Assembly (NCBI RefSeq): GCF_900637975.1 | Contig: NZ_LR134477.1 | Location: forward strand, 1,116,001-1,180,000 | Length of the DNA: 64,000 bases | Reading direction: 5' to 3' | From: Actinomyces viscosus | GTDB taxonomy: Bacteria; Actinomycetota; Actinomycetes; Actinomycetales; Actinomycetaceae | Shown here: positions 1 to 13,153 of the stretch, piece after piece | Layout: each line of letters begins with the position of its first letter | Numbering within the stretch: position 1 is the first letter of the stretch | The notes under the pieces: generated by a model | Databases searched by the model: none | Told to the model about the DNA's origin: nothing | The model's input: only the letters and a program-made list of their open reading frames with translations | Made by a program: the position numbers and the translations under genes

Positions 1-1016
1 TCGCCCATCGGCTCGTCCGTGGCATCGTCCTCAGCGGAGGAGCTCTCATCGGCGGAGGCGGAGGCCCGCCATCCCTCCACGGGAAGGTCGAACTTGCGCA
101 CCAGGCGGCTGGCGAAGGGTGCCTCGTTGAAGCGGGCCAGTCGCACCGGACGATCCGCCCGGCTGACACGGATCCGGGCTCCGACGGGTACGTCCAGGCT
201 GCGCCTGCCGTCGCACCAGATCTCGGCTCCGCCGAAGCCCGCCCGCTGGACCACGACCTCCATGCACGAGTTGGGCCCCAGCACCAGGGGACGGGTGAAC
301 AGGGCGTGCGCGGCCACCGGAACCAGGAGGAGGGCCTCGACCTCGGGCCAGATGACGGGGCCGCCGCAGGAGAAGGCGTAGGCGGTTGAACCGGTGGGCG
401 TGGACATGATGAGACCGTCGCAGCCGAAGGAGGAGACGGCCTGGCCGTCGACGCCGATGGCGACCTCGAGCATACGGGCACGGTCGCGCTTCTCCAGGGC
501 CGCCTCGTTGAGGGCCCACTCGTGGGTGACCGTCCCATCCGGACAGATGACCTCGACGTTCAAGGTCGTGCGGGTCTCGACGGTGTAGCGGCCCGCGACG
601 AGGTCGGCGACGACCTGCTCGATCCCGTCGGGGTCGGCCTCGGCCAGGAAGCCGACGTGCCCGGTATTGATGCCCACCAGGGGAATGTCGCGCTCACGGG
701 CCGCCTCGAAGGCGCGCAGGATCGTGCCGTCGCCGCCGAGCACGAGGACAAGGTCGACGTGGTCGGTGCACTCCGGGCCTACGGGCTCGACGCCGTGGGC
801 CCGCAGCGCCGCTGAGGCCCTGGCCACGGCGGTGGCTGTGGGGGCGGCACTGGGCCTGGGAACGGGGACCGGCTTGTCGTTGAGGTCTCGCTGCAGCAGC
901 ATGACGCGCGAGATCCTCCGGTGGCTCGGCTCCGTTCCCGGCTGATCCGGGGCCTGGCGGCAGCAGGCCGATTCAGCGGTCTGGGCGGTGGTACCTGAAG
1001 GGCTCAGCTTGCTCAT
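1..1016 (-). CDS. nadK: NAD kinase, 3' end outside the window
   Basis: ATP-dependent NAD kinase, making NADP+ in the cytosol. The reading frame is open from the ATG at 1016 to the left edge, so the C-terminus is missing. The NAD-kinase motif GGDGTILRAF lies near residue 93, followed by the glycine-rich NTGHVGFLAEAD and, further on, the STPTGSTAYAFSCGGP segment that shapes the active site. The first ~35 residues are variable. The start codon overlaps the tlyA stop (ATGA), so the two are translationally coupled, as in many actinobacteria. No frame damage is visible in the part present. Confidence 0.93.
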   Translation of the reverse strand, partial: MSKLSPSGTTAQTAESACCRQAPDQPGTEPSHRRISRVMLLQRDLNDKPVPVPRPSAAPTATAVARASAALRAHGVEPVGPECTDHVDLVLVLGGDGTILRAFEAARERDIPLVGINTGHVGFLAEADPDGIEQVVADLVAGRYTVETRTTLNVEVICPDGTVTHEWALNEAALEKRDRARMLEVAIGVDGQAVSSFGCDGLIMSTPTGSTAYAFSCGGPVIWPEVEALLLVPVAAHALFTRPLVLGPNSCMEVVVQRAGFGGAEIWCDGRRSLDVPVGARIRVSRADRPVRLARFNEAPFASRLVRKFDLPVEGWRASASADESSSAEDDATDEPMG

Positions 1017-1885
1017 GGATGGGTCCTCGTTCTGCTTCGTCGGGAGCCGCCTGCGGCGGGGCCGGTGGCGACGGCGTCCTCGATCTGGGCGCGCAGGTCC
1101 GGGCCGCGCAGGTCCTCGGGACTCCCGGCGCCGGAGGCGTGCATGTTCAGGAAGTACTCGACGTTACCGGCAGGTCCGGGCAACGGGGAGGCGGTCACGG
1201 CGTCGATCCCCACCCCCAGGGCGTGGGCCCGCTCGGCCACGGTCATGACCGTCTCCACATGGAGCCCTGGGTCGCGTACCACTCCCCCGTGCCCGACTCG
1301 GTCCTTGCCCACCTCGAACTGGGGCTTGACCATGAGCAGGAGGTCGGCGTCGTCGGCCGCGGCGCGCAGCAGCGGCTCGAGTACCAGGGTCAGGGAGATG
1401 AAGGACAGGTCACCCACCACCACCTGGGGGGCGGGAGCGACAGCGGCGGGATCCAGCGTGCGGATGTTGGTACGGTCCAGGGCGGTGACGCGGGGGTCGG
1501 AGCGCAGGGACCAGGCCAGCTGGCCGTAGCCGACGTCGACGGCCACGACGTGCTCGGCGCCGCGGCGAAGGAGGACGTCGGTGAACCCTCCCGTGGAGGC
1601 ACCTGCGTCCAGGCAGCGGCGCCCCTCGATGCGAGGTGCCAGGCCGCGCTCGCCCAGCGCGTCCAGCGCACCGGCGAGCTTGCGGGCGCCGCGTGAGACG
1701 TAGTCGTCTCCCGAGGGGGTGAGGATCTCGATGGCCTGCGCCGGGTTGACCTGACGGGCGGGCTTGGTGACCACCTCACCGTCGAGGGTGACGTGTCCGT
1801 CGGTGATGAGGGTGGCGGCGTGGGTGCGAGACCGGGCCAGACCGCGGCGCACGAGCTCGGAGTCGATGCGGATGAGTCGGGCCAT
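1013..1885 (-). CDS. tlyA: TlyA family rRNA (cytidine-2'-O)-methyltransferase / hemolysin A
   Basis: 290-residue protein with an N-terminal S4 RNA-binding domain (about residues 1-60) and an FtsJ-type SAM methyltransferase domain. The SAM motif LDAGASTGGFTDVLL begins near residue 92; VVGDLSFISL and VKPQFEVGKDRVG supply catalytic Asp and Lys positions. In mycobacteria TlyA 2'-O-methylates 16S and 23S rRNA and is needed for capreomycin sensitivity; that target is inferred here from the family. It sits between a small proline-rich protein and nadK, and its stop overlaps the nadK start. Confidence 0.93.
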   Translation of the reverse strand: MARLIRIDSELVRRGLARSRTHAATLITDGHVTLDGEVVTKPARQVNPAQAIEILTPSGDDYVSRGARKLAGALDALGERGLAPRIEGRRCLDAGASTGGFTDVLLRRGAEHVVAVDVGYGQLAWSLRSDPRVTALDRTNIRTLDPAAVAPAPQVVVGDLSFISLTLVLEPLLRAAADDADLLLMVKPQFEVGKDRVGHGGVVRDPGLHVETVMTVAERAHALGVGIDAVTASPLPGPAGNVEYFLNMHASGAGSPEDLRGPDLRAQIEDAVATGPAAGGSRRSRTRTHP

Positions 1886-1886
1886 A

Positions 1887-2141
1887 TCAGCCTTCCGCCT
1901 CGTGCAGGACGGAGGTGAGCTCCTCGTGGATGGCCGAGAGCGCAGCCGCCCGCTCCTCCAGGGGCATCCGACCGATCTCGGTGAGCTCGTCGGCGTGATC
2001 GGTCAGGCCGTGGGCCGCCGCCAGGGCGGCGTCGGCTCGCGGGGGTGCGGGCACCGGTGGTTCGGGAACCGGCGGGCGCGCGGGTTCCACCGTCGACGGC
2101 TTCTTCTCCCGAGCACCGGTTTCCGGCTCGTTGCGGCTCAT
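1887..2141 (-). CDS. Small proline-rich protein of unknown function
   Basis: An 84-residue product starting MSRNEPETGAREKK. The N-terminal half is rich in Pro, Ala and Arg and probably disordered; the C-terminal half (DHADELTEIGRMPLEERAAA) looks helical and acidic. It ends one base before the tlyA start and lies just downstream of the HAD phosphatase gene, so it is part of the same transcript. The frame extends upstream to 2237, but that would overlap the HAD gene end; the ATG at 2141 is the better start. I do not recognise the family, though small proteins at this position are common in actinobacteria. Confidence 0.7.
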   Translation of the reverse strand: MSRNEPETGAREKKPSTVEPARPPVPEPPVPAPPRADAALAAAHGLTDHADELTEIGRMPLEERAAALSAIHEELTSVLHEAEG

Positions 2142-2226
2142 TCCTGACTCACCTCGGCATCGTTCGCGTGCGCGGCTGCTGCGCCTTCCTTCCCCTTGAG
2201 GAGTATTCCTGACCCAGGTCGGACTC

Positions 2227-3327
2227 TCAGGAAGCAACGACCTCGATCCTAGGGAGATCCAGTGCAGCCGCCTCGCCCCGAGCCTCCTGCGCGTCGGCCC
2301 AGTCCCAGGCGGCCACGGCCAGAGCCCGGTAGGAGTCCAGGTCGATGCGCACCGGGCCGCCGTCCTGAGAGGTCAGGTCTCCCCCGTCCTGGAGCTGGAG
2401 TACGGAGTCGACGACGCGGGCGCGCCGGCTGCCGACCTGCCACCACTCCTGGCCGTCCTGCACGGATCGTACGGGGGTGGGATGCGGCTCGGTCAGGCCG
2501 CGCAGGTCGGTGTGAAGGAAGCTGGGACGCTCGGTTGCCGGGGCGGTGATGACATCGCGGGCGTCCGAGACTCCGGTGAGGACGTGGAGCCCGGGGATCC
2601 CGGCGGCCCGGGCCCCGACGTGATCGGTGTTGAGGCGGTCTCCGACGGCCAGGGGCCTGGTGCCGCCGGCACGCTTGAGGGCCCGCGTGTAGATCCCGGG
2701 GAAGGGTTTGCCGCCGGCTAGGGGCTCCTTGCCGGAGGCGTTGACGACGGCGGCCACGAGACTGCCGTTGCCCAGGGCGAAGCCCCGCTCCGTCGGCAGC
2801 GTCGCGTCCAGGTTGGTGGCCACGTGGAGAGCACCGGCATTGATGGCGTAAACGCCCTCGGACAGCAGGGCCCAGTCGACTGCCGGGTCCCACCCCTGGA
2901 CGACGGCAGCCGGCCCGTCCTGCGCGCTGCTGGTCACCTGGAAGCCCTCGTCGAGAAGGGCCTGGCGCACTCCGTCACCGCCGACGACAAGGACCGTGGA
3001 TCCCGGCTCGACGTGCTCGGCGAGCATGGCGGCCGCGTCCATGGCGGCGCTGAAGACCTCGGACGGATCGGCAACGATGTCGTTGGCAGCGAGCTTGTCC
3101 ACAACCGTCTGGGGCGCCCGCGAGGCATTGTTGGTGACAAAGGACAGGTGCATTCCGGCGGCGCGGGCGGCGTTGACGTTGTCCGCGGCGTAGGGCACCC
3201 GGGCCTCGCCGGCGAAGCAGACGCCGTCGAGGTCCAGCAGTGCGACGTCGTAGGCGGTGCACAGGGCCTCATCGCTGCCCAGGAGAGTGGCGCGAGCGTC
3301 TGAGGGATGCTGCGTGGAGGGTGTCAT
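2227..3327 (-). CDS. HAD-superfamily hydrolase, subfamily IIA (NagD / phosphoglycolate phosphatase-like)
   Basis: 366 residues. Motif I is LDLDGVCFAG near residues 31-40, with both aspartates present (nucleophile and acid/base). VTNNASRAP follows, the SxxxNN motif typical of the NagD/p-nitrophenyl phosphatase group, then GKPFPGIY and VGDRLNTDHVGA as the C-terminal Mg-binding motif; the usual GDRLDTD is GDRLNTD here. The substrate cannot be told from sequence: sugar phosphates, phosphoglycolate and nucleotides are all used in the family. The last ~100 residues are an extension beyond the HAD fold. Its ATG overlaps the stop of the TPR gene (ATGA). Confidence 0.88.
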   Translation of the reverse strand: MTPSTQHPSDARATLLGSDEALCTAYDVALLDLDGVCFAGEARVPYAADNVNAARAAGMHLSFVTNNASRAPQTVVDKLAANDIVADPSEVFSAAMDAAAMLAEHVEPGSTVLVVGGDGVRQALLDEGFQVTSSAQDGPAAVVQGWDPAVDWALLSEGVYAINAGALHVATNLDATLPTERGFALGNGSLVAAVVNASGKEPLAGGKPFPGIYTRALKRAGGTRPLAVGDRLNTDHVGARAAGIPGLHVLTGVSDARDVITAPATERPSFLHTDLRGLTEPHPTPVRSVQDGQEWWQVGSRRARVVDSVLQLQDGGDLTSQDGGPVRIDLDSYRALAVAAWDWADAQEARGEAAALDLPRIEVVAS

Positions 3328-4733
3328 CGGGGCTCCTCTGGGGCGTCGTCGGCTGAGATCGTCGTGGGGGTCGTTCCATCAGCGGCGTTATCAGGAGACG
3401 CTGGCGCCGACTCGGCCGCCTCATCCGTTGGTGGGGTTGCCGGGGCCTTGGCCGCTTCCTGGAGCAGCTCGGCCATCTCGGCCTCAACGCGCTCGGCGAA
3501 GGACGCTGACCAGTCTGCGTCGTCGTCCTGGTCGACGGCTTCGAGGGCCGTGACATCATCTGCATCGGTCTTACCCGACGCGTCAGGAGTCTCTGAGATC
3601 TCTACCCGGTCACCTGCGCCGCCGTCGGCCTCGGCGTCGGCCTTCTCCTGGGCGTCCTGCTCTGCGAGGTCGTGGGTCTCGGAGTCGTAGTCGTCCTCGA
3701 TGTCGAAGACCTCGACCTCATCCTCCTCACCCGGTTCGGGGCCGATACGGTCACGGATGGCCGCGGCCTCCTGGTGACGTCCCAGCTCCTCAAGCCGGTC
3801 CGCACGCACCGAGTGCAGGCGCCTGAGGGTGTCGCTGTCGGAGGGACGTGCCCTGATGGCGTCCTCGATGACGATGAGACCGAGGTCGGTCTGGCCCATC
3901 TCGTGACGGAGGCTGGAGACGACCATGGCCAGCTCAGCGCGCTCGATCTCGTCGAGCTGGCGTGGGTCGGCTGCCTTGGCGGCCTGGAGGGCCTTGTCAG
4001 CGTGCCCCAGGGCACGTTCGCAGTCAACCTCGATGGCCCGGTGCAGGTCGAGACCGGACAGTCGCCTGGCAGCGCGAATTTCGCGAAGCGCCTCGTTGTA
4101 GTGTCCGGCGAGGTAAGCGGCGATACCCGCGGTCTCCCGTACGACGGCGACGCGCCCGGCATGGGAGGCGGCATAGCGTGCGTGCTCGTAGGCCGTCTGC
4201 GGGTCGTCGTTCAGCAGCCGCTGGGCCATCACCAGGTGGCGGGCGACGTTCTCGGCGTTGGCGCGTCCCAGGGCTCTCAACTCACTCCTGGCGCCTCGCT
4301 CGAGGTCCCCGGGCTCAACGTCGTCCGGTACGTGGGGTTCGGGGACGCGCTGACGCTGCGGCGGACGACCGCGACGGTCATCCCGTCTGTCCCGCGAGTC
4401 TCTCCGCCCCGAGCTGTCGCTGAATCGACCGGGTCTCCCGCTGCCGCGGCCGGGCCGCCTCTCGGCGGAGTCCCCGTCATGACGTCGGTCGCCTCGCCAG
4501 TCGTCACGGTGCCGACGCTCGCCGCGAGAACCGTGCTCCTCACGACTCGGGCGCTGAGAACGCCTTTGCGCGTGATACGACTCGTCGTCTCTTCTCGAGT
4601 CGTGGCCGCCGCGAGGGCGGTCGTCGCTCCCTTCGAAGCGCTTACGTCGACCGAAGCCGTGACGATCACCGTCCCGACGACGCCTGCCTGAGTCGTCGTG
4701 ATCAGAGTGGTGCCGACGGTCCTGATACGCCAT
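3324..4733 (-). CDS. TPR-like protein with a long Arg/Asp-rich disordered N-terminus
   Basis: 469 residues in three parts. Residues 1 to about 140 are very rich in Arg, Asp, His, Gly and Ser (many RD, RR, RG pairs), typical of a disordered nucleic-acid-binding arm. Residues ~145-330 are helical and repeat-like (LVMAQRLLNDDPQTAYEHA, AAYLAGHYNEALREIRAA, LGLIVIEDAIRARPSD), consistent with degenerate tetratricopeptide repeats. The C-terminal ~130 residues are acidic and Ala/Glu-rich. A Shine-Dalgarno-like AGAAGGA precedes the ATG. It is the first gene of the run leading to tlyA and nadK. Role unknown; a scaffold linked to ribosome biology is only an inference from charge and neighbours. Confidence 0.85.
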   Translation of the reverse strand: MAYQDRRHHSDHDDSGRRRRDGDRHGFGRRKRFEGSDDRPRGGHDSRRDDESYHAQRRSQRPSREEHGSRGERRHRDDWRGDRRHDGDSAERRPGRGSGRPGRFSDSSGRRDSRDRRDDRRGRPPQRQRVPEPHVPDDVEPGDLERGARSELRALGRANAENVARHLVMAQRLLNDDPQTAYEHARYAASHAGRVAVVRETAGIAAYLAGHYNEALREIRAARRLSGLDLHRAIEVDCERALGHADKALQAAKAADPRQLDEIERAELAMVVSSLRHEMGQTDLGLIVIEDAIRARPSDSDTLRRLHSVRADRLEELGRHQEAAAIRDRIGPEPGEEDEVEVFDIEDDYDSETHDLAEQDAQEKADAEADGGAGDRVEISETPDASGKTDADDVTALEAVDQDDDADWSASFAERVEAEMAELLQEAAKAPATPPTDEAAESAPASPDNAADGTTPTTISADDAPEEPR

Positions 4734-4844
4734 GGTCCTTCTTTCGCTCCGGGACTGCCGTCAGTTCCCTCGCTGTCCGTGATTGCCTGGGAGGAGCCTA
4801 CCTGGACTGCAGCCCGGTGGCGTAGCCAGACCCGGCGACGCGAG

Positions 4845-4865
4845 TGTGGCGCGCGGCGCGCCACA
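4845..4865. promoter_or_regulatory. 21-bp perfect palindrome upstream of the TPR gene
   Basis: Arms TGTGGCGCGC and GCGCGCCACA flank a single G. It lies about 112 bp before the TPR gene start and about 80 bp beyond the rrn terminator. It could be an operator or a second hairpin for transcripts leaving the rrn operon. No T-run follows in the direction of rrn transcription, so the terminator reading is weak. Confidence 0.35.
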
Positions 4866-4947
4866 TCTCATTGCTCCGGGAACCGCGTCGCCGCAGAGGC
4901 ATGGAGGGTGCATCGCCTCCATCTTCGAGGAAGACTGACGAGCATAA

Positions 4948-4992
4948 ACATCGGGGCGGTTCCCACATCTGATGTGGGAACCGCCCCGATGT
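4948..4992 (-). terminator. rrn operon terminator hairpin
   Basis: Two 22-nt arms, perfectly complementary, separated by one base; in RNA the loop would be a few bases. It starts 14 nt beyond the 5S rRNA 3' end in the direction of transcription. A second, weaker hairpin (7-bp stem, 4901-4922) follows. Only a short T-run (TTTA) follows the stem, which is usual in high-GC actinobacteria. Confidence 0.88.
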
Positions 4993-5005
4993 CTTACGTG
5001 TGTGC

Positions 5006-5122
5006 TCGGTGGTGTCCTACTCTCCCGCACCCTGGCGGGTGCAGTACCATCGGCGCTGTCAGGCTTAGCTTCCGGGTTCGGGATGGGTCCGGGCGTGTCC
5101 CTGTCGCTGTGACCACCGAGAC
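5006..5122 (-). rRNA. rrf: 5S ribosomal RNA
   Basis: The minus strand reads as a complete 5S rRNA of about 117 nt, with the conserved core around CCCATCCCGAACCCGGAAGC and complementary ends (TCTCGGTGG near the 5' end and CCACCGA at the 3' end). It is the last gene of the leftward rrn operon, about 170 nt after the 23S gene. Ends are estimated to within a few bases. Confidence 0.95.
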
Positions 5123-5292
5123 GACTGGTTAGGCAGTGCAGGAACCGTCGCCATACGTGTGTGGTGTGCTCTATTCACGGTTGTGGCTGGCTGCCGGCCG
5201 GGTTGGGTTGGTTGTGGACCGTATAGTGGACGCTTCCGCACCTGTGTGCACCCCCCCTTCTCGCCACCAAGGGTTTGATGGTTGTGGTGGGG
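5123..5292 (-). other. 23S-5S internal transcribed spacer, with 3' arm of the 23S processing stem
   Basis: No gene is visible. Positions 5205-5233 are the 3' partner of 8570-8598: in the transcript they pair over 29 nt with one A-C mismatch and one G-U pair. This closes a stalk around the 23S sequence, as expected for an RNase III-type processing site. Confidence 0.7.
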
Positions 5293-10420
<5,128 letters not shown>

Positions 10421-10748
10421 AAACCAACAAAAAAGGCACCCCAAGCCAACCACCAAACAAGGCAGCCAACCAGAACACCAACAGTCAGCACACAGTCCAG
10501 AAAACCAGACCAGGCCCAACCCAACCCCCCCACACAGAAGAGCCAGGCAAACCAAAACAAAACAAGCCCCAGAAACCACACACAACCACCCAAACCACCC
10601 ACCACACAAGACAGGCAACCCAGACAACCACGCACAGCCCCCAGGACCCATGGCATAAAAAACATGACACACTATCGAGTTCTCAAACAACACACCCACT
10701 GAGAAATCCTCGAAAGACTTTCGTCTTTCGTCTCCTTCTCAGAAGCGC
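10421..10748 (-). other. rrn leader region
   Basis: Transcribed leader of about 330 nt between the rrn promoter and the 16S gene. There is no coding sequence. Like the 16S-23S spacer it is extremely G/U-rich as RNA. Near the promoter end is a perfect 8-bp hairpin with a 4-nt loop (10711-10730, CGAAAGAC / GTCTTTCG). Confidence 0.8.
10668..10694 (-). promoter_or_regulatory. Conserved actinobacterial rrn leader motif (boxA-like antitermination/processing site)
   Basis: The minus strand reads TGTTGTTTGAGAACTCGATA followed by GTGTG. This closely resembles the TTTGAGAACTCAATAGTGTG block conserved in rrn leaders of mycobacteria and relatives, which is linked to Nus-factor antitermination and pre-16S processing. 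Assignment is by resemblance to that motif. Confidence 0.65.
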
Positions 10749-10755
10749 CTGGGAA

Positions 10756-10784
10756 ACTTTAGCGAGCCGCTTTTCCTGAGTCAA
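10756..10784 (-). promoter_or_regulatory. rrn promoter
   Basis: On the minus strand, TTGACT (10779-10784) and TAAAGT (10756-10761) are separated by exactly 17 bp. This is the best match to a housekeeping sigma-70-type promoter in the region, placed about 335 nt before the 16S gene. The expected transcription start is near 10749. Further promoters may exist upstream, but I see no second match of this quality. Confidence 0.75.
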
Positions 10785-10918
10785 ACGATCGATCAGTGAC
10801 CTTCGTCTCTCATTCGGCTCTTTTCAGTTCCCAGCTCCCGGCCGGTCTGAGGACTTTCATCCTCCCCGTTTCGGGCCGGAGAGAACATTACGCACCGGCC
10901 ACCAGACCGTCAAACGGA

Positions 10919-10957
10919 AGCGCGGTGACAGTGCACACAAGGCACTGTCACCGCGCT
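10919..10957 (-). terminator. Terminator after tyrS
   Basis: A 16-bp perfect stem (AGCGCGGTGACAGTGC and its complement) closes a 7-nt loop, ACACAAG. It begins 40 nt beyond the tyrS stop in the direction of transcription and separates tyrS from the rrn promoter. Confidence 0.85.
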
Positions 10958-10997
10958 GGAGGCCCGGTTGACGACCAGGGCATTTCCTGGGCAGGAC

Positions 10998-12278
10998 CTA
11001 GGCGGAGCGCCCAACAGCCAGGTTCCGCCGTCCTTTACGCACCAGGACCACTCCCCCGGCGAGCAGGTGCTCAGGGCCGATGACCGTGGCCTCGTCCTCC
11101 ACCTTGACGTTGTTGAGGTAGGCCCCACCCCCGGCAATAGTCTTCCGGGCAGCGTTGCGGCCCCGCTCCAGTCCTGTGCTGACGAGCAGGTCGACGATCG
11201 TCGTCTCGCCAACCACCACCTCGCCGGACGCAAGGTCGGCGGTGGCGGCCAGGATCGTCGCCTCGTCGATCTCTCCGAGGTCTCCGCGCCCCCACAGCGC
11301 AGAGGTCGCGGCCTCAGCCTGGGCCGTGGCCTCGGATCCGTGGACCCAGGTCGTGACCTCGTGAGCCAGCACCCGCTGCGCCTCGCGCGCCTTCGGGTTC
11401 TCCGCCGTCGCCGCTTCAAGGCGCTCGATCTCCTCGCGCTCCAGGAAGGTGAAGACCTTGAGGAAGCGCACCACGTCGGCGTCGTCGACCTGCAGCCAGA
11501 ACTGGTAGAAGGCGTAGGGACTGAGCATCTCGGGGTTGAGCCAGATCGCCCCACCCTCGGACTTGCCGAACTTGGTGCCGTCGGCCTTGGTGATGAGCGG
11601 GTTGGTCATGACGTGGACCGAGGCGCCCTCCACCTTGTGGATGAGGTCCATCCCGCCCACAAGGTTGCCCCACTGGTCGTTACCACCGACCTCCAGGGTG
11701 CAGCCGTAGCGCCGGTAGAGCTCGAGGTAGTCGTTGGCCTGCAGCACCTGGTAGCTGAACTCGGTGTAGGAGATGCCCTCGTCGCTGGCCAGGCGGCGCG
11801 CGACGATGTCCTTGGAGAGCATCGTGCCCATGCGGAAGTGCTTGCCGAGGTCCCGAAGGAAGTCGATGGCACTCATCGCCTGGGTCCAGTCCAGGTTGTT
11901 GACGATCCGGGCGGGGTTGTCCCCGCTGAAGTCGAGGAGGTTCTCGAGCTGCTCCTGCAGGCTGGCCGCCCATCCGGCAACGACGTCCTTCGTGTTGAGG
12001 CTGCGTTCCCCCTTGGCCCGAGGGTCACCGATGAGCCCGGTCGCGCCGCCTACCAGCGCGAGCGGGTGGTGCCCGGCGAGCTGCAGGTGGCGCATGACCT
12101 TGACGGCTACGAGATGGCCGTGGTGGAGACTGGGTGCAGTCGGGTCGAACCCGCAATAGAAGGTGACGGTTCCATCGGTCAGTGCCGCGCGCAGCGCGTC
12201 GATGTCGGTGTGCTGGGCGATGAGCCCGCGCCACTGCAGTTCGTCCAGGATGTCCGTCACTGTCCAGTCGCCTTCCAT
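10998..12278 (-). CDS. tyrS: Tyrosyl-tRNA synthetase
   Basis: 426 residues; charges tRNA-Tyr with tyrosine. The class I signature HHGHL lies near residue 52 (APSLHHGHLVAVKV), the KMSKS-type loop is KFGKSEGGAIWL, and a C-terminal S4 domain follows (VVGETTIVDLLVSTGLERGR onward). Substrate-site segments CGFDPTAPS and SYQVLQANDYLEL are also clear. The frame continues upstream to 12647, but homology begins at MEGDWTVTDILDELQWRGL, so the ATG at 12278 is chosen. Length is normal for bacterial TyrRS. Confidence 0.95.
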   Translation of the reverse strand: MEGDWTVTDILDELQWRGLIAQHTDIDALRAALTDGTVTFYCGFDPTAPSLHHGHLVAVKVMRHLQLAGHHPLALVGGATGLIGDPRAKGERSLNTKDVVAGWAASLQEQLENLLDFSGDNPARIVNNLDWTQAMSAIDFLRDLGKHFRMGTMLSKDIVARRLASDEGISYTEFSYQVLQANDYLELYRRYGCTLEVGGNDQWGNLVGGMDLIHKVEGASVHVMTNPLITKADGTKFGKSEGGAIWLNPEMLSPYAFYQFWLQVDDADVVRFLKVFTFLEREEIERLEAATAENPKAREAQRVLAHEVTTWVHGSEATAQAEAATSALWGRGDLGEIDEATILAATADLASGEVVVGETTIVDLLVSTGLERGRNAARKTIAGGGAYLNNVKVEDEATVIGPEHLLAGGVVLVRKGRRNLAVGRSA

Positions 12279-12429
12279 GGGTCGTCGTGCGTCCTGCACG
12301 CCTTGTCCCGGCGCGTCGCGCTCGGGGCCGGCTGATACCTCCGGCGCGGATAGTCTGCCATGTCCTGGTCCGGCGTCCACGATGCGCTTGATTCGGAGCA
12401 GCACCGCGAGCGTGCGGGTCTCCCAGCCG

Positions 12430-13116
12430 TCACCGGTCCGCGGCCCCAATGCCGATCGTGGGGCCGTAGGTCTGCCAACCACCTGCTGCCCGGGCGCGTT
12501 GACCGGCCGCGATGACGAGTCCGTGAAAGTCCTTGAGCTGGGGGACGTCGAGACCACTGTCCGACACCGCCGGCTCGTGGGCACGTCGGGCCGCCTCATA
12601 GTCCCGTCCCACTGCGTAACCCGCCTGGCGCAGCAGGCGTCTGGCATAGGCGTCGAAGATGAACCGGGGCCGGTCGTACACCATGAGGGCGACGACGTCG
12701 GCCGTCTCGGGCCCGAAACCGGGAAGCCTCATCAGCTCCGCGCGCAGGGCCCCGTCATCGAGGGCGGCTGCGGTTCCTCCCTTCGGTCCGCCGGACCAGG
12801 TCGCGTAGGCGCGCAGTGCGCGGGCCTTGGACTTCATGAATCCGCTGGGGCGGATCAGGTCGATGAGGTCGGTCTCGTCCAGCGCGAGCAGCCGGTCGGC
12901 CTCGAAGGCGGTGGCCTGACGCAGCGCATCCAGGGAGCGCTGGACGTTACCCCATGCGGTGTTCTGGACGAGGACGGCCCCGCAGACGTACTCGAGGTCG
13001 CTCTCGGCAGGCCAGACCTCGATCTCACCGAGCTCGGCGCGCAGCAGCTCGTACAGAGTGCGCATAGGTACCGGTGAGTCAATGGGGATCTGACCAGGAA
13101 TCGGAGAGTCGTTCAT
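12430..13116 (-). CDS. HhH-GPD DNA glycosylase, endonuclease III superfamily (MagIII-like)
   Basis: 228 residues from the ATG at 13116; an ATG at 13065 is an alternative. Visible parts are WPAESDLEYVCGAVLVQNTA WITH the helix-hairpin-helix LPGFGPETADVV and the FIFDAYARRLL segment carrying the conserved Asp. The position of the endonuclease III AP-lyase Lys (GxGRKTAN) is Glu here (GFGPETAD), and no C-terminal 4Fe-4S cysteine cluster is present. This is the pattern of MagIII/HP0602-type monofunctional alkylbase glycosylases rather than true Nth. Substrate is therefore inferred as alkylated bases. Its start overlaps the methyltransferase end within a region of short repeats. Confidence 0.8.
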   Translation of the reverse strand: MNDSPIPGQIPIDSPVPMRTLYELLRAELGEIEVWPAESDLEYVCGAVLVQNTAWGNVQRSLDALRQATAFEADRLLALDETDLIDLIRPSGFMKSKARALRAYATWSGGPKGGTAAALDDGALRAELMRLPGFGPETADVVALMVYDRPRFIFDAYARRLLRQAGYAVGRDYEAARRAHEPAVSDSGLDVPQLKDFHGLVIAAGQRARAAGGWQTYGPTIGIGAADR

Positions 13117-13153
13117 GAGTCCTTGGTGAGTCGATGGTGAGTCGATGGTGAGT
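13073..13153. repeat. Degenerate short tandem repeats at a gene junction
   Basis: The 11-mer GTGAGTCGATG occurs twice in tandem (13126-13136, 13137-13147) with a partial third copy at 13148, and a related GTGAGTCAATG starts near 13074. On the coding strand this gives repeated IDSP-like peptides at the end of the methyltransferase and in the predicted start of the glycosylase. Confidence 0.6.

Noticed and set aside
10968..12335. 455-codon frame on the plus strand opposite tyrS
   Set aside because: It mirrors the real gene in GC-rich DNA; the minus strand carries full TyrRS motifs. The same applies to the long antisense frames opposite argH (15744-17198), argG (18307-19734), pheT (26482-27882) and the 46.9-48.5 kb permease.
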